NCBI GenBank assembly: GCA_021790995.1
Contig: JAJYFA010000023.1
Coordinates: forward strand, 1-34,449
Direction of reading: 5' to 3'
Source: Acidobacteriota bacterium
GTDB taxonomy: Bacteria; Acidobacteriota; Terriglobia; Terriglobales; Acidobacteriaceae
Length of the DNA stretch: 34,449 nt
Shown: positions 23,337 to 30,565 of the stretch, in pieces
How the letters are laid out: every line of letters begins with the position of its first letter
Numbering within the stretch: the stretch's first letter is position 1
Made by a program: the position numbers and the translations under genes
The notes under the pieces: model-generated
The model's database searches: none
Told to the model about the DNA's origin: nothing
Seen by the model: the letters and a program-made list of their open reading frames with translations, nothing else

Positions 23337-24554
23337 GTGAAGCCGGGAAAGTTCGCAGTGCGCATGTTGGCTGTTGGATGGATGGTGTTTCTGATGCACG
23401 GAGTGGCTGCCGCCGAGACCCTGCACACCAATCCCATGAACTACGACCCCCAGGTGCACGCCGCTTACGAGCGGTTGTACGACCTCGATTATCCGACCGC
23501 CGTTCAGCGTTTTGAGCGGTTTCACGAGGCGCATCCCGGCGATCCGCAGGCAACGGACTATCTGCTCAATGCGGTGATCTTTCAGGAGTTGTATCGTCAG
23601 GATCTCCTCGACACCACCTTTTATGCCAACGACGGATTTCTGAGCGGCCGCCACGCCACCGACGAAGATCCTCGCAAGCGCGACGAGATCTTCGCCCTGG
23701 CCGATGAGGCGGTCCGCGAAGCCGACTGGCAGTTGCACGAGAATCCCAACGACGTCGACGCGCTCTTTGCCCGCGCCTGGGCGCGCAGTTTGCGTTGCAC
23801 CTACGTGGCCATGGTGGAGCGCGGCTTTGGCGCCGGCTTCCGCCTGGCGACCAAAGCCAAGAACGATGCCGCGCGCGTTTTACAGATCGATCCCGAGTAC
23901 GCGGATGCAAAGTTGATTGTGGGCGTCTACCAATACGTGGTGGGCGCGCTGCCCTGGCCTTTCAAGCTGATGATTGGTTTTGCCGGCATTACAGGCAACA
24001 AATCGACCGGGCTGGCCATGCTGAACGACGCCGGCAAGCACGGCGTCATCACCAGCGTGGAAGCGCGTACGGCGATGGCCTTGTTCCTGCGTCGCGAAGC
24101 GAAGTACCAGCAGGCAATCCAGGTCGTACAGGAGCTGAAGCGCGAGTATCCCCACAACTTCCTCCTATGGCTTGAAGAGGCGAATCTGCGCAAAGACGCG
24201 GGCGAGGGAATGGCTGCGGTGGAGGCGTACAGGCAACTGCTGGCCGACGCGGCCAGGCCGGGATACTTTGCCTCGGCCAAGCTCGAGCTGGCCGACTTCG
24301 GACTCGGTGACGCTCTGCGCGGCCAGCGCCACTATGCGGAGGCGGCTCAGGCATACGAGCACGCGGCCCGGACGACCGGCGCCGGATCGGAACTCAAGAT
24401 CCGTTCGCTGCTTGCTGCCGGGCAGTGCCACGATCTGCTGGGCCAGCGTTCGCTGGCCTTACGCGATTACAAGGAAGCAATCGACGCCGGCCCCACAACC
24501 TCGCGCGCCGCCGAGGCAAGAAAGTATCTGTTCGCGCCGTACCGTGGAAAGTGA
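23337..24554 (+). CDS. Exported TPR-like protein
   Basis: The 405-aa product starts at GTG 23337 with GGAG six bases upstream. It begins with a signal peptide (LAVGWMVFLMHGVAAAE). The mature part is all-helical with TPR-like units: AYERLYDLDYPTAVQRFERF, ALFLRREAKYQQAIQVVQEL, DALRGQRHYAEAAQAYEHAA and HDLLGQRSLALRDYKEAIDA. The middle (LPWPFKLMIGFAGITGNKST) has no TPR signature and includes a hydrophobic stretch. Proteins of this layout are common in Acidobacteriota and have no assigned function; scaffolding in the periplasm is likely. It stands alone, divergent from pyrF. Confidence 0.8.
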   Translation: MKPGKFAVRMLAVGWMVFLMHGVAAAETLHTNPMNYDPQVHAAYERLYDLDYPTAVQRFERFHEAHPGDPQATDYLLNAVIFQELYRQDLLDTTFYANDGFLSGRHATDEDPRKRDEIFALADEAVREADWQLHENPNDVDALFARAWARSLRCTYVAMVERGFGAGFRLATKAKNDAARVLQIDPEYADAKLIVGVYQYVVGALPWPFKLMIGFAGITGNKSTGLAMLNDAGKHGVITSVEARTAMALFLRREAKYQQAIQVVQELKREYPHNFLLWLEEANLRKDAGEGMAAVEAYRQLLADAARPGYFASAKLELADFGLGDALRGQRHYAEAAQAYEHAARTTGAGSELKIRSLLAAGQCHDLLGQRSLALRDYKEAIDAGPTTSRAAEARKYLFAPYRGK

Positions 24555-25025
24555 TTGAGACCGCGGGGTTGGCAGTTCCGGCGGGGTTGGCAGCTCTGGC
24601 AGAGTTCGCGGAGTGATCGATGAGACCGGTAAATACCGCTCCCATGAACCCCTGGCAAAATTCTTCCCTCCGCCTTGCCGATTGTTTCCCGGCTTCGGCG
24701 CATACTGTCTTCACGGCCTCGAACCAGGCCCGAGTGCGCATTTGTATGCACTGCCCACTGTTCACTGACCACTGACCACTGGCAGTTGCCCCCAACTCCA
24801 ATGCCATCAGGATTCTGGCCGCAAACTACTGAAAAGAGGGAACTTCCCTCATTTTGATCTCGCTAAGGTCAAGAAAACAAAGATCTTCTTTACAGAAACC
24901 CAAGGGGGGCGCCCCCCTGTGCCACAGACCCGCCAAAATGGCCCATAATCCGGAAGGCAGGGAACCGGCAGGCTGATAATCTCGTATCCTCAGTTCGATT
25001 GAATGTTGTTTTGGGAGAAGCGGTC
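24555..25025. other. 471-bp intergenic region with several small repeats, no gene seen
   Basis: GCGGGGTTGGCAG occurs twice with an 18-bp period (24563-24575, 24581-24593). TGACCACTGACCACTG at 24766-24781 is a tandem 7-mer run flanked by related CACTG words. GGGGGGCGCCCCCC (24904-24917) is a perfect 14-bp palindrome. None of the short ORFs is protein-like. The 7-mer run resembles dispersed intergenic repeats that I associate with related genomes, which is recall only. Confidence 0.5.
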
Positions 25026-25343
25026 ATGAACGTTTATTGTCAGCGTTGCGGAGCGAAGATGCCTGATAGTGCGCGTTTCTGCTCGGCGTGCGGTGCGGCC
25101 ATCCCTGCGATAGGGCCGCAGCCGGGTCAGCCGCTGATCCGGCCGCGCGTCGGCCGCCAGGTTGGCGGAGTCTGCATTGCCCTGGCGCGGGCCAACGGCT
25201 GGGACGTGGCCGTGGTGCGAATTATTGCGGTTCTCGGACTGATTTTCTCCAGTGGTTTGGTTGGTGTCGTCTATCTTGCTTTCTGGATTGGCATTCCAGA
25301 GGAGACACCGCCCCTGCCGGGAGCGTATCCTCCTACTGTATGA
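25026..25343 (+). CDS. Zinc ribbon plus PspC-domain membrane protein
   Basis: The 105-aa product opens with a zinc ribbon (YCQRCGAKMPDSARFCSACG, Cys5/8/19/22). It is followed by a PspC domain: RVGRQVGGVCIALARANGWD then VAVVRIIAVLGLIFSSGLVG and VVYLAFWIGIPEE, with one or two membrane helices (66-90). PspC-type proteins sense or stabilise the cytoplasmic membrane under stress. The fused ribbon is a frequent variant whose role is unknown. GGAG lies eight bases before ATG 25026; an ATG nine codons upstream is less likely. Its stop overlaps the next gene's start (ATGA), so the two are coupled. Confidence 0.85.
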   Translation: MNVYCQRCGAKMPDSARFCSACGAAIPAIGPQPGQPLIRPRVGRQVGGVCIALARANGWDVAVVRIIAVLGLIFSSGLVGVVYLAFWIGIPEETPPLPGAYPPTV

Positions 25344-26173
25344 ACGGCGTCTCTCTCGTTGACAGTTCAGGTCTAGGATTTACTGACGCAGGCAGTGGCC
25401 CAGCGGTCGTCTTCCTGCACCCCACGCCACTCGACAGAGACTATTGGCGTCCACTGACGAAGGAACTCGCCGGCATTCGCGCCGTGGTCCCCGATTTGCG
25501 CGGCCACGGCGTTTCCGAATTGGGCAATGGGTTGCCCGTGGGCGGATTCAGCATGGTTCCCGACGCGCCCGTGCTCACCATGGAGCGGTTGGCCACGGAT
25601 GTGCTCGCCCTGCTCGACCAGCTTTCACTGCGCAAGGCTGTTTTTGCAGGCTGCTCCATTGGCGGATACGTGCTGCTGGAGTTGTGGCGCAGGGCGCCGG
25701 AGCGCATGACGGGCTTGGTCTTCATCTGCTCCAAGCCGCAGCCCGATGCGACGGCTAATCATGCGCGCCGCGCCGAGACCATCCAGCGCGCGCGGACGGA
25801 GGGTGTGACCGCGCTCTTCGACAGCATGGCCCAGAACCTGCTGGGCGAAAGCTCTCGCCGCGAGCGCCCGGAGATCGTGGCAGAGGTGCGCTCCCGCATG
25901 ACGCTGACACCGGAAGCCGTGGTGGCCGTGCAGGCGGGCCTGGCCACGCGTGCCGATTCAGTGCCTACCGTGGCCACCATCGGCGTGCCCATTCTGGCGA
26001 TTGCCGGCGGCGAAGACAGCGCCATTACTCCCGCGGAGATGGAGACATTTCGTTCCGCTCCCGGCGGTTGCGACTTCCAGTTGCTGCCCAATGCCGGCCA
26101 CCTGGCCGCCTACGAGCAGCCACGCAAGGTCGCCTCCCTCATGGCGCCGTGGTTGCGGCAGTTCGAGCTTTAA
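25340..26173 (+). CDS. Alpha/beta-hydrolase
   Basis: The 277-aa product is a complete alpha/beta-hydrolase: oxyanion block VVFLHPTPLDRDYW (His27-Pro28), VPDLRGHGVSE (Asp52), nucleophile elbow AGCSIGGYVLLEL with Ser106, and acid GGEDSAITP with Asp226. The catalytic histidine is in LLPNAGHLAAYEQP with His254. The substrate is not predictable; the pattern resembles the 3-oxoadipate enol-lactonase / carboxylesterase group. The ATG at 25340 overlaps the PspC-protein stop by four bases, so it is translated with a membrane-stress-type protein, which gives no obvious metabolic link. A large repeat island follows it. Confidence 0.88.
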   Translation: MNGVSLVDSSGLGFTDAGSGPAVVFLHPTPLDRDYWRPLTKELAGIRAVVPDLRGHGVSELGNGLPVGGFSMVPDAPVLTMERLATDVLALLDQLSLRKAVFAGCSIGGYVLLELWRRAPERMTGLVFICSKPQPDATANHARRAETIQRARTEGVTALFDSMAQNLLGESSRRERPEIVAEVRSRMTLTPEAVVAVQAGLATRADSVPTVATIGVPILAIAGGEDSAITPAEMETFRSAPGGCDFQLLPNAGHLAAYEQPRKVASLMAPWLRQFEL

Positions 26174-26191
26174 CCGACTGTGGTGAAAGTC

Positions 26192-26362
26192 CGGTTTTGA
26201 AAGGGCACGACTTTAGTCGTGCCGCATGATCCGATGGAAAGGAATCGGCCTTTAGGCCCTGAGGGACGGGGTTCATCTGTCAAAAACATCCCTCAGCGAC
26301 TAAAGTCGGGGCCTTTCTTGCTGCTCTTTTGGCACGACTGAAGTCGTGCCCTTTCAAAACCG
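26192..26362. repeat. 171-bp palindromic repeat island with 32-bp inverted ends
   Basis: The ends 26192-26223 and 26331-26362 are inverted repeats over 32 bp with one mismatch. Each end itself contains a 9-bp hairpin (GGCACGACT/AGTCGTGCC). The interior carries smaller palindromes: GGCC-TTTA-GGCC, CGACT-AA-AGTCG, and CTGAGGGA facing TCCCTCAG. It fills the gap between the hydrolase and the ABC transporter genes. No transposase is encoded, so it is a MITE- or BIME-like element. Confidence 0.85.
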
Positions 26363-26502
26363 TTGCCGAAATTGGTTTATTCCGTTCATGCGATCACCCT
26401 GGTCTGTGACTCCGGGCTGCATTCGATTCTTCGCTTCTTTGCTACACTTTTCCTGCAACATATTTCTAATCGGCCCAACACTTTATCGAATCAGGAGCCT
26501 TC

Positions 26503-27405
26503 ATGCCCGTCGTTCAACTTACGGGAGTCACCAAGGCCTACGAAAATAAGGTCGCCGTCCACAGTCTTTCTCTCTCTATCGAAGCCGGCCAGATGTTTGG
26601 GCTCCTCGGGCCCAACGGCGCCGGCAAAACCAGTTCCATTCGTATGATGCTCGGCATCACGATGCCCGACTCCGGCCGCGTCGATCTCTTTGAGAAACCC
26701 TTCGCTCGCGCAAGCCTCAACCGCGTCGGCTACCTGCCCGAAGAGCGCGGCCTCTACAAGAAGATGAAGGTCCTCGACCAGATTGTCTTTTTCGGGCAGT
26801 TGCACGGCCTCACCGCTGAAGACGCCCGCTCGCGCGCTGTCTCCTGGGCCTCGCGCATGGAAATCTCCGACGCCCTCGACAAGAAAACGCAGGAGCTTTC
26901 AAAGGGCATGCAGCAGAAGATTCAGTTCATTTCCACACTGCTCCACGACCCCGACCTCATCGTCATGGATGAGCCCTTCAGTGGCCTCGATCCGGTTAAC
27001 ACCACACTCTTGCAGGACGCGCTCCTCGAACTCAAGGGCCGCGGGAAAGCCATTCTCTTTTCCACGCACCGCATGGATCAGGTCGAAAAACTCTGCGATG
27101 AAATCTGCCTCATCGATCACGGTGAGGCCGTCCTGAGCGGCCGCATGCGCGAGATCAAGAGCCGCTACGAGCGCAACCACGTCATCATGGAATTTGAAGG
27201 CAGCACCGAATTCCTCACGAGCGGCGAGATCGCCGAGGCCAATAACTACGCGGGCCACGCCGAGATCAAGCTCAAACCCAACGGCGACGCGCAGAAGCTG
27301 CTGCACCAGGCCGCGTCCATGGCTCATATCTACCGCTTTGAGCTGGTCGAGCCCTCGCTCGAAGAGATCTTCATTCAGACCGTTGGAGGCAAAGCCGATG
27401 CGTAA
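26503..27405 (+). CDS. ABC exporter ATP-binding protein (NatA-like)
   Basis: The 300-aa product has a complete nucleotide-binding domain: Walker A GPNGAGKT (36-43), signature ELSKGMQQK (131-139), Walker B DLIVMDEPF (151-159), D-loop SGLDP and H-loop FSTHRMDQVE. The C-terminal 80 residues form the extension typical of sodium/drug-type ABC-2 exporters (NatA, DUF4162 type). It powers the permease encoded immediately downstream, whose start overlaps this stop by 8 bases. The substrate is unknown. No promoter is obvious between the repeat island and the start. Confidence 0.93.
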   Translation: MPVVQLTGVTKAYENKVAVHSLSLSIEAGQMFGLLGPNGAGKTSSIRMMLGITMPDSGRVDLFEKPFARASLNRVGYLPEERGLYKKMKVLDQIVFFGQLHGLTAEDARSRAVSWASRMEISDALDKKTQELSKGMQQKIQFISTLLHDPDLIVMDEPFSGLDPVNTTLLQDALLELKGRGKAILFSTHRMDQVEKLCDEICLIDHGEAVLSGRMREIKSRYERNHVIMEFEGSTEFLTSGEIAEANNYAGHAEIKLKPNGDAQKLLHQAASMAHIYRFELVEPSLEEIFIQTVGGKADA

Positions 27406-28642
27406 CATTCTGCTGATTGCAAAGCGCGAGTATCTGGAGCAGGTTCGCGGACGCGCCTTCCGGTTCTCCACGATTCTGGTGCCGCTGATGATTGTGGTCC
27501 TGATGGGGGGCAACTACCTTGTTGTGCGTCACGCGGGCACGGGCAAGCACATTGCAATTGTGGCGACGGACCCGCAGTTGGCAGCCGCCATTCAAAGCGA
27601 ACTGCTGGCAGACAAAAGAGCTGACTTTACCGTGGACGTGGATGCGGCCAGCCCGGAACGGATCGCCGCGCTCCGCGAGCAACTGCGCAACAAGTCGCTC
27701 GACGGACTGCTTGCGATCGACTCGGCTAATGCAGCTTCGCCAAGAATCTCCTTCACTTCGCTTTCGAGCGGCGATATGGAACTGGTGGCTCAGCTCAAAG
27801 ATGCGGTGCGGACGGCGATGGCGCGGCAGGAGTTGCTGCAGCGTGGCATTAGCCAGACAGAGATCGATCGGCTGTTTCGCAAGGTCTCCGTCGAAACGCT
27901 GCGCGTCGACAAACAGGGTAAGGTCGTGAAGAGCTCGGGCATGACGACGCTGGTCAAAATCAATGTGATGCTCATGCTCATCCTCATGCCCATTTTGCTC
28001 CACGGCATGGATATGGCCCGCGCCATCATCGAGGAGAAGGGATCGCGGATCTTCGAAGTGATGCTGGCTGTCTCCAAACCTGAGGAAAGCCTGGCTGGAA
28101 AACTGTTGGGTACGGGCGCGGTTGGCCTCACGCAGATCGCCATCTGGGTCGCCCTGGTGATTTTTGCCAGTAGTTCAGCTGCGATGGCGTCGATGCTGGG
28201 CGGCAATCTCAGCTTTCACATCTCGTTTGCCGAGGTCGCTTTCTTTGTTGTTTACTTTGTCCTCGGATTTCTCCTCTACAGCGCCATCTTCTCGGGCCTG
28301 AGCGCCACATGCGAGACTGCGCAGGATCTGCAGATGTATGCCTCGCTGATTGTGATCCCGGTCTGGCTGGCAATGTTTGCGGTCATGAACGTGATCAATC
28401 ATCCCGGCTCGCCGTGGACTATCGTCGCATCGCTGTTTCCCATCACGGCTCCGTTTGTCATGGTTCCGCGCATGGGCATTGAAACGGTGCCCCTGTGGCA
28501 AACGGCAGCCTCTCTGGTCATTCTGCTCCTCAGCCTCTGGATCGTGTTGCGGTTTGCCGCGCGCCTTTACCGTGTCGGCATTCTGATGTACGGCAAACGC
28601 GCCACCCTGCCCGAAATCCTGCGCTGGCTGCGGTATAGCTAA
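27398..28642 (+). CDS. ABC-2 type exporter permease (NatB-like)
   Basis: The 414-aa product starts MRNILLIAKREYLEQVRGRA, the classic cytoplasmic entry of ABC-2 permeases. One membrane helix follows (about 22-42), then an extracytoplasmic domain of about 150 residues. Five or more helices come next: INVMLMLILMPILLHGMDMA, VGLTQIAIWVALVIFASSSA, VAFFVVYFVLGFLLYSAIFS and YASLIVIPVWLAMFAVMNVI. IIEEKGSRIFEVMLAVSKPE is the conserved ABC-2 loop. With the preceding ATPase it makes a complete half-size exporter. The 8-base overlap shows co-translation. NatAB-type sodium or drug efflux is the nearest known role; the real substrate cannot be read. Confidence 0.9.
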   Translation: MRNILLIAKREYLEQVRGRAFRFSTILVPLMIVVLMGGNYLVVRHAGTGKHIAIVATDPQLAAAIQSELLADKRADFTVDVDAASPERIAALREQLRNKSLDGLLAIDSANAASPRISFTSLSSGDMELVAQLKDAVRTAMARQELLQRGISQTEIDRLFRKVSVETLRVDKQGKVVKSSGMTTLVKINVMLMLILMPILLHGMDMARAIIEEKGSRIFEVMLAVSKPEESLAGKLLGTGAVGLTQIAIWVALVIFASSSAAMASMLGGNLSFHISFAEVAFFVVYFVLGFLLYSAIFSGLSATCETAQDLQMYASLIVIPVWLAMFAVMNVINHPGSPWTIVASLFPITAPFVMVPRMGIETVPLWQTAASLVILLLSLWIVLRFAARLYRVGILMYGKRATLPEILRWLRYS

Positions 28643-28652
28643 AATTGATGCA

Positions 28653-29348
28653 GTGAACACCGAAGCCAGCCCCAGGTTCAACATTCGCCAGCGCCTTGTA
28701 CTGGCCACAGTTCCGCGGATTGTCTGGGCGCTGCTTTCCGTCGTCGCCCGCACATGGCGCTTCGAGATCGCCGCCGAGGAGGGTGCTACGCCGCTCCCTT
28801 ACGGCGAAGGCGTCAAGAACGACATCTTTTGCTTCTGGCATCAGTGCGTGCTTCCTTGCACGTTCTACTACCGTCGCACCCATGCCACCATCATCGTCAG
28901 CCGGAGCTTCGACGGCGAGCTTATCGCGCGCATTCTGCATCTCTTCGGTTACAGAACCGTGCGCGGCTCCAGTTCTTCCAGCGGGCGCGAGGGCTTGCTC
29001 GGCCTGCGGCACGCTCTCCAGCTTGGCGGTCCCGCCATCTTCACTGCCGACGGCCCCCGCGGTCCCATTTATCGCACCAAGATGGGGCCCATCAAGCTCG
29101 CGCATCTCACAGGCGCGCGTATCGGCGCCTTTCATCTGGAACCCGAACGCGCCTGGACCATGCATTCCTGGGACCGTTTCCTCGTGCCCAAGCCGTTTAC
29201 GCGCATCGTGGCGAGTTGGGCACGCTGGACCTACGTGCCCCCCGATCTCTCGATGAGCCGCTTCGAAGAAAAACGCGAGGAGCTCAATGCCGCCATCGAG
29301 CGCGCTCGCCTGCAAGCCTTGGCTCACCTGGGAAAGACCGATGCCTGA
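28653..29348 (+). CDS. DUF374 / lysophospholipid-acyltransferase-like protein
   Basis: The 231-aa product carries the DUF374 pattern: [14 protein letters not shown] (His63), [18 protein letters not shown] (79-96) and [40 protein letters not shown] follows. DUF374 is related to the LPLAT acyltransferases and has been linked to acyl transfer onto lipid A-type glycolipids. A cytoplasmic-membrane location is expected, with an N-terminal hydrophobic segment (about 16-32). The start is GTG 28653, ten bases after the permease stop, without a strong ribosome site. Its stop overlaps the queA start by eight bases. The order exporter, acyltransferase-like, queA suggests one transcript. Confidence 0.85.
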   Translation: MNTEASPRFNIRQRLVLATVPRIVWALLSVVARTWRFEIAAEEGATPLPYGEGVKNDIFCFWHQCVLPCTFYYRRTHATIIVSRSFDGELIARILHLFGYRTVRGSSSSSGREGLLGLRHALQLGGPAIFTADGPRGPIYRTKMGPIKLAHLTGARIGAFHLEPERAWTMHSWDRFLVPKPFTRIVASWARWTYVPPDLSMSRFEEKREELNAAIERARLQALAHLGKTDA

Positions 29349-30465
29349 AAACTCTTCTCCAAAAGGTAAAAACGCGGAGCGACTCCGCGTCGCAGACTTC
29401 GACTACGACCTGCCCGAGGAGCTGATCGCGCAAGAGCCGCCCGCCGTGCGCGGCACAAGCCGCATGATGGTGGTCGACCGTGCCACCGGCGCAACGCAAG
29501 ACGACTGTTTCTCCAATTTCGGGCAACACCTGCGCCGCGGCGATCTTCTCGTACTCAACGACAGCCGCGTGATTCCCGCGCGTCTCTACGCGCGCCGCAC
29601 CCTCCGCCGCGAGCGCGAGAAACCGACCGGCCGCATTGAAGTCATGCTCACCGAGCCCGAAGGCGAAAACCGGTGGCGCGCGCTGGTGCGTCCAGGCCGC
29701 AAGGTCGCCATCGGCGAGCGGCTCGTCTTCCCCGCACCCTCGGGCGAAGTCCTCCTCGAAGCTGAAGTCCGCGATCGCGGCCAATTTGGCGAACGGCTTC
29801 TCGAATTCACCCCCGTCGACGACACGATTGCAGGCGACTTCTTTGCCGTCCTCGACCGCATCGGCCACGTGCCGCTGCCGCCCTACATTCATCGCGACGA
29901 TGCAACCGCCGATCGCGAGCGCTACCAGACTGTCTTCGCCCACGAGAGAGGTTCGGTGGCCGCGCCTACCGCCGGCCTGCACTTTACGCCGGAGGTTCTT
30001 GCACAACTCTTATCCAAAGGCATTGAAATAACCCGCGTTACGCTCCACGTAGGCCTCGGCACTTTTGCGCCTTTGCGTGTCGAGCGCGTCGACGAGGTGC
30101 ATCTCCACCGCGAACGTTATACCATCTCAGCCGAGGCAGCAAACTCCATTAACACCGCTGCACGCAGTGCCCGCCGCATCGTCGCCGTCGGCACTACAAC
30201 GGTGAGGACGCTTGAATCGCTCGCGCAGAAGTTCAAGCCCGGCCACATCCAGGCATACTCCGGCACAACCGAGATCTTCATCTCGCCCGGCTTCGAATTC
30301 CGCCTCGTTAACGCGCTGCTCACCAACTTCCACCTGCCGCAATCGAGCCTGCTCATGCTCGTCAGCGCCTTCGCCGGCCGGGAAAAGGTTCTTGCCGCCT
30401 ACAAACACGCAGTCCAGGAGAAATACCGCTTCTTTAGCTACGGAGATTGCATGTTCATCGCGTGA
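29341..30465 (+). CDS. queA: S-adenosylmethionine:tRNA ribosyltransferase-isomerase
   Basis: The 374-aa product transfers and isomerises the ribosyl group of S-adenosylmethionine onto 7-aminomethyl-7-deazaguanine in tRNA to form epoxyqueuosine. Typical blocks are [58 protein letters not shown] and the near-invariant [55 protein letters not shown] and [19 protein letters not shown] also fit. ATG 29341 overlaps the DUF374 gene; an in-frame start 18 codons earlier would only lengthen that overlap. Length is slightly above the usual 340-360 because of a charged insertion around [16 protein letters not shown]. tgt and other queuosine genes are not in the window. Confidence 0.95.
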   Translation: MPENSSPKGKNAERLRVADFDYDLPEELIAQEPPAVRGTSRMMVVDRATGATQDDCFSNFGQHLRRGDLLVLNDSRVIPARLYARRTLRREREKPTGRIEVMLTEPEGENRWRALVRPGRKVAIGERLVFPAPSGEVLLEAEVRDRGQFGERLLEFTPVDDTIAGDFFAVLDRIGHVPLPPYIHRDDATADRERYQTVFAHERGSVAAPTAGLHFTPEVLAQLLSKGIEITRVTLHVGLGTFAPLRVERVDEVHLHRERYTISAEAANSINTAARSARRIVAVGTTTVRTLESLAQKFKPGHIQAYSGTTEIFISPGFEFRLVNALLTNFHLPQSSLLMLVSAFAGREKVLAAYKHAVQEKYRFFSYGDCMFIA

Positions 30466-30565
30466 CAGCGGCCAGCGCCAGCGGTCAGTGATGAACTTCT
30501 CGATTCAAGAGACCGATGGCGCAACGTCGATTCGCTGACGGCTGACAACTGTTATCCTTCCTACC

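Noticed and set aside
24764-24785. Tandem 7-mer run as a possible CRISPR or VNTR array
   Set aside because: There are only two or three units and no spacers; it is too short to be an array.
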